Shown here piece after piece: positions 36,475-47,363 of a DNA stretch of 64,000 nt. The translations under genes and the position numbers were made by a program. This stretch comes from Pithys albifrons albifrons (Eukaryota > Chordata > Aves > Passeriformes > Thamnophilidae): NCBI RefSeq assembly GCF_047495875.1, contig NC_092467.1:23517066-23581065 (forward strand), given 5' to 3'. Within the stretch, counting starts at the first letter, position 1. Each line of letters opens with the position of its first letter. The notes below the pieces were generated by a model. The model was given only the letters and a program-made list of their open reading frames with translations. It was not told the DNA's origin and ran no database searches.

Positions 36475-37889
36475 TTTTAAACTTCCAATTTATTTTAATG
36501 CTTCCCAAGAGACCTTCTCCTCTGTGTTTCAATCCAGAACAGCAAGTGTTTTGTAATTGTGGATGACAGCACAAGGGTGGGCAAGACCAACACTGTGGCC
36601 CACAGGCAGCAACCACCTGTCGAAACCTTCATGTCTTTTATGTGCCAACTTCTCAAGGGCAGCTCCACGTTCAAACAGGCCCATGTCACAGCTCTTCAGA
36701 GCCTCCTCCCAGCAATACAAAGTTGGCTAACCCTGTTCACCATCTTATTAACTTGCTTGCAATGCTGTGACATAGCATAAACATATTACCAGGCTCTCCT
36801 GTGTCTTTATCCCCACTTCTCTCCCGAATAAACAACAAAACCTAAAACCAAACATGGCTGAAGTTCAGTGCAACAAGCTACTTTTCCACTAGGTAGAAGG
36901 AATTAATTTTTTCTACACACTGCATGGACTGCAAAGACTGATTATCTGAATAGAGTAAATGATAACTCCAGGAAACAGTTCCATTTTCCTCTGCAGTTCC
37001 ACCTTTCTATTTTAGAGGTCTGGCATAGTTGTAACCCAGAAGTTTCCCTGCACATCCAGATGCCCAATACAGGCTGCTCAAAGACACACAATAACAAAGA
37101 AGCAGTTCTCCAAGAAAGCAAAACTACTCACTGGAACACACAAAAGATTGAAAGAAAGAGAAACAAAACCAAGACATGCTCAAGAAGGTTAACTTAAACC
37201 TTTGGGTTGAAGAACACAAAAGTTATCACAAAGATTTGAGCTCCCACACAGGATCAGAGGTTTGACTGTTCTATCTCAGCTATTTAATGAGAGCAGCTGA
37301 CAGTCTTGTCATGTCACCCTGCACACACTTTTTCCAGGTCGTGCACTGTGGTTCCTGGGCCTGATCTCCATCCAGGAGTACAACAAGACCTGGGACGCAC
37401 TGAAAGAACTGAAAAGCCCTGCAGACTTGGTTCTGTTTGCTCATTGCAATTAAAAGAAATGGCAGAGATTAAAAAAAAAGCAACAAAGACATGGAAGAGC
37501 TGTATTGTTAAATCAGTACAAGCCACAGAACATGCATGTTAGACATCAGGGACAAGCAGACAACAGGGAAAGCAGAGAATAAGAAGACACACGAAGAAAC
37601 AAGTAACACTCGATGTGAGATCCTAGTCTGTGACACCTTGGTAAGTGCATCAACATGAACCATGACAGGATTTCACCTTCAGTACTTTAAATTAACCCAT
37701 ATCTATTTTCTGCTATAACATGGCTGGTGCAAAGGCCAGGCTGGAGACTTTCAGACTTGCAGACAGTGGGGAAAAAAAGAACCAAACCAAACAAGAGGTC
37801 TCAACTTTCCTCCCTTCAAACACACAAAGGCAAAGGGGGTGGCATTTCCCTTACAAGTTGAGCAAAGCAGAGGCAAACACTGCAGGTCA
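36475..37889 (-). other. TMEM53: TMEM53 3' untranslated region
   Basis: Non-coding sequence follows the TMEM53 stop on the minus strand. The first good signal is AATAAA on the minus strand (TTTATT at 36489-36494). The extent is inferred. Confidence 0.5.
36489..36494 (-). promoter_or_regulatory. TMEM53: polyadenylation signal AATAAA for TMEM53
   Basis: A consensus hexamer on the minus strand, with an overlapping ATTAAA, about 1.4 kb after the stop. I saw no better hexamer nearer to the stop. Confidence 0.45.
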
Positions 37890-38558
37890 TTACAGCATTA
37901 CAGGTGAGCCTCCAACACAGTCAGACAGAAAAGTCATACAGAGGCTGTTGTAATAGGTGGGATAAACCCGCATGTGGCTGACGTGAGGCGAATCCGAGAA
38001 GTCCACGGCTTTCACGGGAACACCAAGCTGCTGCCGGGCCTCAGCCATGTGCTCAACGTCACTGGCCTTGATGATGGCATCAGCCTGGGAATAGAGGTAC
38101 AGCTCGGGCCAGCGCGAGGGCCCCTTCAGCAGGACATCGTAATGGTTCTCGTGGATGAAGCGGGTCAGGGGGTACAGCAGGATCCGCAGCACAACGGCTG
38201 CAGTGGCAAAAATGAGTAAGAGGAAATACCTGAGCAGCACGTTCATGGAGCCCAAGACAATTGCCAGGGCACGGAGGGCTCCTATCAAGTTTCTTCTGCC
38301 AGGGGCACTGTCAAAAATGGTGCCTGCTACTCTGAGGTTCTTGAACAGCTTGTGGGTGTGCAGGGCCTCGATAATGTAACGGTACAGCATGACACCACCA
38401 TTGCTGAAAACGTGGAAAAGAACTGGTCTGTCTTCAACTCTGTAATCAAAGAGAAGCTTCAGGAGTTGCCTGGCTGGGGTCTGGAGGGATTTGATGCCAA
38501 AGCTCTCAGAGAAGAACATCATCCTCCACGGAGCTGTGTAGCGAATGACAGTGCACCC
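37890..38558 (-). CDS. TMEM53: TMEM53 terminal exon (main DUF829 body)
   Basis: A 669-nt exon after acceptor ttcttcttag opens in phase 0 with [16 protein letters not shown] and runs 222 codons to the stop. It carries the HVFSNGG elbow, the membrane span and the PTYYNSLC motif. The C-terminal VGGSPVML tail differs from the mammalian ending. Confidence 0.95.
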   Translation of the reverse strand, partial: GCTVIRYTAPWRMMFFSESFGIKSLQTPARQLLKLLFDYRVEDRPVLFHVFSNGGVMLYRYIIEALHTHKLFKNLRVAGTIFDSAPGRRNLIGALRALAIVLGSMNVLLRYFLLLIFATAAVVLRILLYPLTRFIHENHYDVLLKGPSRWPELYLYSQADAIIKASDVEHMAEARQQLGVPVKAVDFSDSPHVSHMRVYPTYYNSLCMTFLSDCVGGSPVML

Positions 38559-41027
38559 CTAAGAAGAACAGAAAGAGACCCCACACACGGTTAGGCTGTG
38601 CTAATTTACATAATGTAGACAAGCATCAATACAAAGAACGTGAAAATTTGGGATAGGTTTCCAACAGAAACCATAGGGCCAGAAGAAAGTCTTCAGTGCC
38701 AGTAGCAAGGCCCTGATACAAACGGGATTACATTAATCATAACATTACATAATCATAACACTGTTATGAAAAGGACTCTGCAGCAGAAGTCTGGCTCTGC
38801 TGATGTTTGAGATCCTTTCAAAACTTGCACTAATGGTACAGCCCCTGAGGACACTGCCACCCACTTACATGAGTGTTAGTTCCCACCTAGGAGGAGCAAA
38901 CCATCTCCCTGATTCACAGACCTTCAGTATCAGCCATTTTTGGTAAGAAGAGCCTGTTCTGGTTCACATTCAGCCCATGACATTGAAACAAATACAAGAA
39001 GGAGGAGGAACTTTCCCCTCTCCTTGGGTAGCACTTGTTTGCAGCTATCTCTGAGACTCACCCACAAACAACACTGACATGATTTTTGTAAACCTTCCTG
39101 AAACGTTCCATCTGTGCAAAAGAGCTCTGGATCAGAGACTGAGAGCTCCTGAGCAACTGCCTTAACACTTAAGGCCTTACATCAGAAACAGGATCACAGA
39201 GGATTTTCCACACAGAGCAGATGGAACTACATTTATAAACGCTTTAGATCTTTTCTGTCACCTGAGCTCACTGACAAACACAAGGAAAACCCACTCAGCC
39301 AGCCCTTCTGCACAGAGTTTCCTAAACAGTGAAAAAGGAAGAAGATGCCAAGTTCTTAAATCCAAGTCGTCTTTACCATCTTGCCATGGTTACTGCCACA
39401 ACCTCTTGAGGAGCTAAGAAAACCTCTTCTCTCCTTTCCCCTTTTATGACCTTTCTGATAGGAAAGTGGTTTCCAAGAAGTTGTCATGCTGCCCTGTAAC
39501 ATGCTCCTCATCTGCTCCACAGTATCTCTTAGTCACAACAGCCACTTAACAATTAATTCTTCATCAGATCAAGCCAATTAATGATTCCTGCACTGGTTTA
39601 CACATTAATAGACTTGTTAATGTACAAACTTTACCACCTATAGCTGAAACAGATTTGGATAAATACAAGATTCCTTATATGCTGACCAAGAAAAAAAAAT
39701 CTAGTGTTTCATGGGGTTCTCATACTATGAGCTGGGATAATTCCAGTAAAATACAACATTAGAAAAGAAAACATCATAACTTTGGGAAGTGGCAGTAGGA
39801 TGGACCTCTCCAGTTCAAACACAAGAAGTTCCTAGTGAGCAGCTATGACTATCACAGGATGCCTGTTCCAGAGGCAGGACAAAATTAATTTAGATTACAT
39901 TTAGATGAATCATTTTCACAAGAAGGAAGAGCCAAACGAGCAGCAGATGTCAATGTGCTCTGTTAGTGCCCAGCTCAGCTTTTCAGGTCTGTGCTGTGGC
40001 CTAACAGCAAGCAGTAAACACAGGATCTTTACCCACATGTTTACCCGTTTGGAAAACTAACACAGTTCCTGTCATTCCTGAATAATCCCACAACTTTAAA
40101 AGCCTTAAAATACTTCAGTAATTCACACAGCAGCTGAATGTTCCTCCAAGGAAGTATTTTTGTCTGAGCTGCACACACGAACATGACATCAGCAGCTGTT
40201 AGATAACACTGCCCGGGCTCCGGGAGATAAGGAGCTTTCAGTGACAGGAGAACTCGCCACTCGTTCCCCATGACTGTAGATCGAGAGAGGCTTCAGAGCA
40301 ACTTTGCCACCATGCAGAAAAGAGGCAGTTTCACTATACGGCAGTGTCATGGAAGTACAGACAAGGTACTCACCTTCTGGCTGTAGATTGCACTGTACTT
40401 GGCCAGGTATTTGTCCTGGCAGCCTGCCCAGCCCAGCAGGATCACCACAGGCTGGCCCTCTGCATGCCCCCTCTCTGTGCTGCTTTCTGAAACAAATCAC
40501 GAGTTTTAAAATAACAGCCCTCCAGTCTGCCCGAGTCAGAACTCATGGCAACTGGCCTGGTTAACAAAGCTTAAATGTAAAGGCGAAGCAGGCATCAGCT
40601 GGATTCTCCCTCAGCTGCGAGCACTGCCTCCCCCGGTGTCAGGACGTGGGCGTGCTCTGTAGCACAGCGCAGTTCCAGCCCCTGCAGCTCCCACCGCTCC
40701 CCACTGACGCAGAGCTAGCGCCGAGCTGACCCCTACGGTGAGGCGAGAGCCTTTCTCCTCCTCCCGCGGGGCACCAGAGGCTGCTGCCACTTCCAAGGCG
40801 GCAAAAAGGAGCGTCCTGCCCTGCCCTCCAGGCACTGCCACACACCTGTTGCGGCACCGCTGTCCCCGCTAAGGGGTTACCCAGCCCACTCCCGCCCGGC
40901 TCCGCCCTCAGGAGTCCCTCAGTCCCTGTTGTCCCCGGTCCCGCTCGCCCCCCGCACCGCGGCCCTGTCCCGGCTCCGGCTGCGGCTGCAGCTCCACCAC
41001 GGCTGCCTCCAGCCCGCGGGCGCCCAT
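37890..41027 (-). CDS. TMEM53: TMEM53 (DUF829 alpha/beta-hydrolase-like nuclear-envelope protein)
   Basis: Three coding exons on the minus strand: 41027-40958 (tentative), 40486-40374 and 38558-37890, ending at a TAA at 37890. The product would be about 283 aa, close to the human length of about 277. It has the DUF829 features [30 protein letters not shown], the nucleophile-elbow-like [15 protein letters not shown], a hydrophobic segment ([19 protein letters not shown]) that is the likely membrane span, and a His-containing SPHVSHMR near the C terminus. In vertebrates TMEM53 sits in the outer nuclear membrane and limits BMP-SMAD signalling. Exon 1 rests only on phase match and a weak GTGCGG donor. 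An in-frame upstream ATG at 41144 would lengthen it. Confidence 0.92.
40374..40486 (-). CDS. TMEM53: TMEM53 exon 2
   Basis: A 113-nt exon after gtttcag with donor AAG|GTGAGT encodes [19 protein letters not shown], then [31 protein letters not shown] is the first beta strand and oxyanion-loop region of the DUF829 fold. It begins with two bases of a split codon, which fixes the phase needed from exon 1. Confidence 0.92.
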
Positions 41028-41340
41028 GGCCGCGCTCGCTGGACACCCGCCGCCGCTTCCGCCCTCCCCGCCGGAAGCCCCGCCCACCCCCTTCCCGCAG
41101 CCAATGGGAAAGGAAATTGTCCGCCCCGCCTCCGCACTAGCCACGCCCCCGCTCCGCCTCTCACTTCCTTAGCAACGCGCCCGTAGCACCGGCCCGGCGC
41201 CCCGCCCTCCGAGCTCCCATTGGGCCGCGGGGGCAGCGGCGGGCAGCGATTGGTCCGGGCGCATGTCAGTCATTCTGCGGGTACCCGCCCCCCGGGGAGC
41301 GAGGCCGGGGCGGGGCCGCGCTGTGGGGCTGCGAGGCCGG
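40600..41340. promoter_or_regulatory. CpG island, probable bidirectional promoter of TMEM53 and ancestral ARMH1
   Basis: The region is strongly GC- and CpG-rich. It holds three CCAAT-type boxes in different orientations (CCAATGGGA near 41101, CCATTGGGC near 41217, GATTGGTCC near 41248) and many GC boxes (CCCGCCCC types). No TATA box is apparent. TMEM53 leaves on the minus strand. In mammals ARMH1 starts divergently from the same interval, so the island probably once drove both. Confidence 0.65.
40958..41027 (-). CDS. TMEM53: TMEM53 exon 1 (tentative)
   Basis: An ATG in the CpG island opens [20 protein letters not shown] and reaches a GT in the phase that exon 2 requires. It is the only such donor before the frame closes, but GTGCGG is weak. 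The N terminus is poorly conserved in the family, so similarity cannot settle it. Confidence 0.5.
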
Positions 41341-44300
41341 GATGAGGGACATGGTTGGGCCTCATGGGGGATCCCAGACAGCGGGGCTGGGGGACAGAGC
41401 AGGCGTGGGGGCTGAGCGCTGCTGTGGTCCTAAGCTAGGGCGTTCGGGTCAGGAGGGGCGGCACAGGGGCTGGGCATGGCGGTCAGGGAGCGTGTGAGGG
41501 ACTGTAGGGCCCGGGGTGGGGTTTAAGGTGTAGGGAAGCATAGGGCCTGTGGTTGGGCTGGGACAGGGAATGCTGGGACTCCAGTGGATCGGGCAGGACA
41601 GGGGCTGGGATGGATGCAGAGCCTGGGATGAGGCACTTGCAAGGCTGGGCTTGGGGCTGCGGCTGCATTCGCGGTGGGGCTGGGAGGCAGGACAGATGGT
41701 GAGCGAGGGGCCAGCGGGGCTGTGGGTTGGTAAGGGCTGGGTACATTGGGGGGCACTGAGGAAGGTGCACTGTGCACGAGCGGGGTAGTGAGGAACTTGA
41801 GGTGTGTCAGGAGAGGGTGAAACCTGTTAGGGAACAGAAGCTGTAAGTTCTGCTTGAGGCTGGGTACAACCTTGATGTTGCAAGATGCAAAGGTAACACC
41901 AAATCAGTGCCACGCTGGCTTTCCACGAGTCCAAGGCTATCAGTTGCAGGCAGCTCACACTCGGCTGAGGCTGACACAGCACCAGCCTGCCTTTTGATCT
42001 CAATCTGATGACTTAGCAGCACTCTGGATGTAAAGAACTGCTGAGCTGCCAGGGCCAGTTCCTAAATCACTGGTGTTTAACTTGGCAGGAATAAAGCCCT
42101 GCCCTGCCCCAGCCTTGTTTTGATTATTAGGTCCAGTGGACTGGGTGGCAGCCCAGCACTCTTGAGAGCAGAGTTTGAAGCCAACAAACAGGAGTTATAC
42201 ACTGATGCTAGCACTGACAAATGACACAGGCAAGTCATTTAACTTCCCTGTGTCTGTATGCTCCCATATGTAAAATGATCATAATAAAAATATTAATGTA
42301 CATTTTCAGGGTACGTTGCAATGTTGGCTTAAAAACTACAGTGTCAGCAGATGCTGTTATTATAGCAGACAGGGTAACCACTGTATCCTCCAAAGGCCCA
42401 TGTCATCATTGTTTCAAACTTCTCTTTTTTTTGCCATTGATTCATAGGTGAGCCCTTTGCATCACTAAAATCCTCACGTCCAAAGGCTGGTGCTGGTATT
42501 TCTGAAGAGTGTGAGGGGTACTGCAGCTTTATAATAAAAATGGGATAGCATTACACCACCAGCACCTTAAACATAAATATGGAAACATTAATTTAGAATC
42601 AATTTTGGGATGTTTCAGACTGTAAAGTTCTTTTAACTAGATCTCTGTTGAGGACAGAGGAGCACTTTATGGGACTGTAAATTTCATGCAAAGAGTGTTT
42701 GTGAAATACAGATTCCCCCTACACATGAGCTGTTCTCTCAATCATATGCCTTGGAAGAAATGTTTCACAAATATTCTGTAAATCACAGGAAAATGCTTGC
42801 AATAATGTGAAATATGACTTTCACTTGACTGTTTCAGCAGAGGCCCTAACAGGCCATTCTCCTGTCAGCACTAACATTTGTTATGGCTAATAACATTTTC
42901 AATCACAACTATTTTGGGAAAATGGATTTATTTTAAACCTGTTTCCCCGCAAAGGAGATCCTGAAAATGCCCTGCCAAGGACACACACTCCTTACAGAGC
43001 CCAGACTGTTAATTCACAAATGAAATTTCATGTCATTTTAATTCTCAAATATTGTTCCTTAGCCAGCTTTTTAAAGACTGTTTGTTTGTTTGCAGGCACT
43101 GAGATACATGTTCACCTCTTAGTTGTTATTTTTAGTCTGGCTTAGGTAATAGGAGTAGGAAGTTACTTTTGAGCAAGTATCTTGGGGATATTCTGGAACT
43201 GCTTTGGAATTTTGCTCCGGATTCTAGGAGAAAGGACTTAAGAACTTCGTAGATAGGAAATTGGTAATCCTGGTGATTTGTATTACATTGAAAGAAACTT
43301 CTTATTCTGAAACCAAAAGATTTTATGTAATTTTAGCTTTTTTTCTCTTAAATCACAATTAAATAAAACCTCAAATTGTGCTGTTCTTAGGCAGGAAGTC
43401 CAAGAAGTGCATTAGACAAGGTGAGAGCTCCTTTATTATCCTGAGGCATGGTGATACAGTTTGGTGGAGGACAAGGCACCTGTGTTAATGCAGCTGGTTA
43501 CAATCTTATCCCTCTTTCTGCACCTGTGTATGGACAGGGATCCTGGTGTTTAACTTCTTGAGACAGGTCAGTGTCCTCCAGCCAAAGGCATACACAGCAC
43601 TGGACTGCCACCTATCTGGGCAAATGGAGAGCTAAATCCATGACATTTCATCTCCCCACTAAATGCACCTTCCCATTTGTCAGGCTGGAACAGGGGATAT
43701 CATAGTGAGCCAAAAGTGTGCCAGAGAAACTTGGCAAAATGTGGATTACTTTATTTAACACCTATGTGAAGGGATAGAAGTGCAGACACAGGACGTTTCT
43801 GGAGCTTTTCTACTTGCCTATAGCTCAACATTTCAGCTTTTCTTAGATTGTTTAAACACATGCCTAGTAAATTAGATAGGAAAAAAACAGAGCAAATGGC
43901 TGTCACTCCAAAGGGTGTCAAAGCACTCTGCCACTACAAAAGCCAGGCACATATTCCTGGGGTGGATGTGGGCCCACTCCAGGTGACTGTCACTCCAGCA
44001 CGTGAGTTAGGGCTGCACTGCTGTGCTAACAGGCATTTATAGCCCCCTTGACCCTGTCACTCCACATAAATCCATACCTATTTCTGCTCTCATTTTATCC
44101 TATTTATTCCCTGGCAGGTCAGACATGAGATGCAGTGTTCATATCATGAGGCTAGTGAGAAAGCAGGACTGGGGTAATGGGAAACATCAAAATGACTTTA
44201 TTAACAGAGCAGAGAAGAAAGCTCCTGTAGTGATACCACCTGCCCTGGAAAACAATCTCAAGTCTGTCATAGATTCATTATACAGCTTCAGATACACCAG

Positions 44301-44794
44301 GAACTCTCCTTTTGCCTCAGTTTTTCTACCTATGAAATGAGTATAAGGGAAAATGAGATAAAATTAATGGTTAGTAAGTGCTTCAATATTATTTGCCAGA
44401 GGCAGTTAAATGCCTCCCTGACATCCAATCCTCAGCAGGGTCAGCCCCAGTTAGGACTTGGATGGGAGCCCTCCTGGCAATACTGGGGGCTGTAGGTTCT
44501 GGTCCTGAGGACTTCCCTGGCACTGTCCAAGCTCGCTCAGCCGTGGCAGATGAACCTTAAGAGTGAAAGGTGGGGTCAGTTTTGCACACGCTGTGCCTGA
44601 CCTAAAATGTCCACTGCGCAGGCTCGAAGGACACACCCATGTGGGTAGAGCCCTTCCCAAATCTTCATTCACAAAGCCGAGCCATACATACATTATTTGC
44701 CAGAGACTGAAAATGTGATTTGGTGGTAATTCCTTACTATGGCCTTTCTCTACCTTCACAGCCCTTTTCTAAACCCTTTCTTGTTTTTCTTCAG
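41341..44794 (+). other. interval between TMEM53 promoter and first ARMH1 remnant
   Basis: This would be the first intron of ARMH1 if that gene still started at the CpG island. No exon, RNA gene or delimited mobile element is recognised. It turns from GC-rich to AT-rich after about 42,000. Confidence 0.5.
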
Positions 44795-45000
44795 GAAGAA
44801 GAGATCCTGACTTCTGTCAAAGAGCACAAAGCCATCAGGAAGCTCATGGGTTCCTTGCAGGAATGGGATAGTGCCAACAAAGTTGCTCAAAGCTGCATCC
44901 TGGACAGCTTCATTAAAAACAAGGCAGAACCAGATGTGGAGCTGGAGTTCTCCTAGGGAGCAAGCCTGTTTCTGGCTCACCTAACAGTATGGCTCAGGAT
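44795..45000 (+). pseudogene. ARMH1: ARMH1 exon remnant 1 (N terminus)
   Basis: After acceptor tttttcttcag the frame reads LTSVKEHKAIRKLMGSLQEW, then DSANKVAQSCILDSF and VELEFS, closely matching the mammalian N terminus (MTSIKEQAAI, LQEWDNAGKVA, ILDKFIE, EFSQGASLFL). The initiator position is CTG. After EFS comes TAG (44954-44956) where Gln is expected, and the same frame then continues GASLFLAHLTVWLR, showing that the stop is a point lesion inside a once-coding exon. A further frame change near 44993 is likely. Confidence 0.85.
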
Positions 45001-45420
45001 GGCATCTGTTTCCTCCGACAGCTGGAGGTGGCCTGTGCTAGTGAGATAGAGGAGGGACAAGTTCTCTACCAAAAATCAGTTTAAAGAACAAGGTCTGCAT
45101 GGAGACATCCATATCCAGCCATGTTCTGCAAGTTTGAAAAACAACCTGGCTATTTAAAGCTGAAACTGGAGGGAAAGCCATGTAACCTGTCTCTCAGGAA
45201 CCTAGAATTAGTGTTTTTCTTGCATTGGGATGAACATGCTGCCTCTGCCTGCCTGTGAGAAGAAGGTCCATGCTCTCTTGCAGAGACAGTGCCCAGTTCA
45301 GACTTCCACCTGCTGCAGCAAAGCAGGAGGTGATGGCTCCCAGGAGCGCAGGATGCTGGCAGAGGAAGATGGGCTCCAAGGCAGGAGACAGTTCGGGCTT
45401 TGTCCTGCCTATCCTTGAAG

Positions 45421-45579
45421 CTGCAACACCTTACTAAATTCTGGGACATCGGAGATGACTTGATTCCCTTGGAAATAGGGTCTGAACCACCTGGAAGGAC
45501 AAAAGGGAGTCTATAAAGCTGCTGTCACGCACCACAGACACTGGTAAGGAGTATAAAGAGGTCATTTGTGAAAGCTATG
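45421..45579 (+). pseudogene. ARMH1: ARMH1 exon remnant with frameshift
   Basis: The first frame reads HLTKFWDIGDDLIPLEI, which aligns without gaps to mammalian YLIEFLEVGGVLTLLEI. The frame then shifts by two, and KDKRESIKLL followed by GKEYKEVICESYG aligns to the mammalian KKESVKLL and GRTYKELICESYG. Between the matched blocks 26 nt replace the expected 33, consistent with a net 7-nt loss. The donor TATG|GTAGGC remains, in the phase used by the next exon. Confidence 0.85.
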
Positions 45580-46380
45580 GTAGGCAGAACATCCATCTAT
45601 TTAGGAATTGTCCAAATTCAGGTGAGGATGTTCTGCCTGACCTCTGGCCCCTGGGGCTGCTTGCTGTGCTGACCCACTCCCTCCCCTCCACCTGCGGATG
45701 GCAGATTACCACAGCACTGGTCTGGCTGGAAGGAGTTCCAAGTCTCAGCTATTGTTGAGTGCTTGCATTTCATCCCCTCTCATTTTTTAACAAGCTCACT
45801 TTCTTCACAGTCATCTTGGCACAGTATCGCTGCCCTGCTGTTTGCAATTCTTTCTGTTAAAACCGCAAACCATTTTCTATTCTTACCTGCAGCATTCACC
45901 TTCTGCAAACTTTCCCAGAGTTCTCCTCTGGGATGGGAGGGCTTTGCAACTTGTATCTGTGAAAGAGAATTACAATGGCTTTTTTCTTTTTTTTTTTTTG
46001 GTGGACAGTGGAAGCCAAACCCTGTTAGTTCTGTAGTTGGAAGATGTTGTCAGAGGCTTTGGAGTGATACATGCTGTCACAGCTTCCCCCGAGAGAGACA
46101 AAGCAGCAGGATCCTTAGCAGCTCTGCTGGCATGCCAGTGCCAGACTCTGCTTCTGCAAACACCTGCAGAAGAGCCTTCTTTGGCCACCTACTTCAGCTA
46201 AGAAGTTTGCCAACTGGTCTTCCATTTGATGGTGTGGCTCCTGACAAAGGTAGAGAATTTTTTTCCTGGCTCTTTGAGCCACACTCTAAGTGGGATGTGG
46301 TACTGGGTTCTCAGTGTGGCAGTGAAACAGCTGAGTGACTCAGACTCATCCAGGCACATGAGCTGGTGTCTCTTGCATAG

Positions 46381-46566
46381 GGGTACGAGCCCTCGCCAAG
46401 TTCTCTCCTGCTTCCAACTCAGCAAAGGGTCAAGAACACATACATCTTCTGTTGGACTCTTCAGGCCACGGCAATCCCAAGTGCCAGAGCAAAGTCTACC
46501 AAGGCCTCAGGGCTGTGGTGCTGTGTATCTCTCCATCAGGCTCTGCTGATGCTCAGGGTTGCACAG
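46381..46566 (+). pseudogene. ARMH1: ARMH1 exon remnant with frameshift
   Basis: The acceptor ttgcatag is followed by VRALAKFSPASNSAKG, QEHIHLLLDSSGHGNPK and VYQGLRAVVLCISPS. This aligns over more than 40 residues with the mammalian VRSIAEFLAKSKSEET, QEEVQVLLDSLVHGNPK and VYKGLIALLPCESP. The frame then shifts: ALLMLRVAQ in another frame matches SLQTLRTAQ, with four bases in place of about 15. The donor CAG|GTGGGT persists. Confidence 0.88.
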
Positions 46567-46740
46567 GTGGGTAGTGAGCCTTGCTGGTGGCAACGGAAGT
46601 GTTAGCATCTGTGTCTCTCCTTCCTGCCCAGGCAGGAGCTGTGCCTGTTTCCCTGGCATTGGGGCTGCACTGGGCAGCCTTGAAGAAAACTGCCTGGAGA
46701 GCTGTGTGAAGACTGTCCGTCAGTCTGCCCTTCCCCACAG

Positions 46741-46825
46741 GATGTGGTGGGAGAGGTGCCCTGCACACTCGTGGCGCCTGTGCTGTGCATGCGATGCTCT
46801 GTGCACCTCGAGGTCCAGTACGAAG
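46741..46825 (+). pseudogene. ARMH1: ARMH1 exon remnant (HLEVQYE)
   Basis: An 85-nt segment bounded by ttccccacag and GAAG|GTAGGA. All 28 codons align without gaps to one mammalian ARMH1 exon, ending in the identical HLEVQYE. It contains no lesion itself. It is the last remnant before the U5 snRNA cluster. Confidence 0.82.
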
Positions 46826-47001
46826 GTAGGATCAGTCTACCCACCCTGGAGGGTCTGTGGAAGGCCGTAGGTGGGGGTGGCCTGAGCAAGTGTGGCGGGG
46901 CAGAAGGGCAGGCGCAGGAGATCTCGACCCGGGACCGCGACCCGGGTGTCTCCGGGACCGCGATCCCGCTGAGCTGCGGCCGCGTAGTTACTGTTGGCTT
47001 C

Positions 47002-47026
47002 ATTTGCATGCCCAGGGTGCACCGCG
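47002..47026 (+). promoter_or_regulatory. distal sequence element of U5 copy 1 (octamer + SPH/ZNF143 site)
   Basis: ATTTGCAT, a perfect octamer for OCT1, is followed directly by GCCCAGGGTGCACCGCG, which resembles the Staf/ZNF143 (SPH) motif. It lies 223 bp before the RNA start, the normal place for an snRNA enhancer. Confidence 0.8.
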
Positions 47027-47163
47027 CGCCCGTACGGCAGCCCCCGGTAAAGATGTTCGGCACTGCCGCTCACCGGGGGTGGCTCCGTGCAGGGCCAGGC
47101 CGTGTGTCTGTCGGGGGAATCGGCCGGGGAGACGGACAGTTGAACTGCGGAAAACCGCGCGGG

Positions 47164-47182
47164 TCTCCCTGTCCCATAGAGA
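47164..47182 (+). promoter_or_regulatory. proximal sequence element candidate, U5 copy 1
   Basis: TCTCCCTGTCCCATAGAGA starts 61 bp before the RNA. It shares the TCNCCCTG head and position with the element of copy 3, as expected for SNAPc binding. Confidence 0.55.
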
Positions 47183-47224
47183 GTCAGCTAAGGGTGGGTA
47201 GCTGCACGAAAGAGAAGGGCTGGT

Positions 47225-47340
47225 ATACTCTGGTTTCTCTTCAGATCGTATAAATCTTTCGCCTTTTACTAAAGATTTCCGTGGAGAGGAACAACTACGA
47301 GTGTCGTGAAATTTTTTGAGGCTCCATTTCGGTGGAGCTA
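47225..47340 (+). ncRNA. RNU5: U5 snRNA gene, copy 1
   Basis: This is a 116-nt U5 small nuclear RNA of the major spliceosome, which holds exon ends through its loop 1. It starts ATACTCTGGTTTCTCTTCAG, contains the invariant loop CGCCTTTTACTAAAG, the closing strand TCCGTGGAGAGGAACAA, a canonical Sm site AAATTTTTTG and a 3' hairpin GGCTCC/GGAGCT. An octamer plus SPH distal element lies 223 bp upstream, a PSE-like element about 60 bp upstream and a 3' box directly downstream. All elements of an active snRNA gene are therefore present. Confidence 0.96.
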
Positions 47341-47345
47341 ACCCT

Positions 47346-47363
47346 GTTTTGGTCAAAGACAGA
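47346..47363 (+). terminator. snRNA 3' box, U5 copy 1
   Basis: GTTTTGGTCAAAGACAGA fits the vertebrate 3' box consensus (GTTTN, AAARNNAGA) just after the RNA end. It directs Integrator-dependent 3' processing. Confidence 0.85.

Noticed and set aside
44720..44956. 78-codon frame taken as a complete small protein
   Set aside because: Its C-terminal half is the ARMH1 N terminus, the homology starts at a splice acceptor, and ARMH1-like sequence continues in the same frame beyond its stop.
45763..46338. 191-codon plus-strand open frame upstream of an ARMH1 remnant
   Set aside because: It does not align with ARMH1 or show a recognisable fold, and it is intronic in the ARMH1 model. A polyT-encoded FFFFF run suggests chance.
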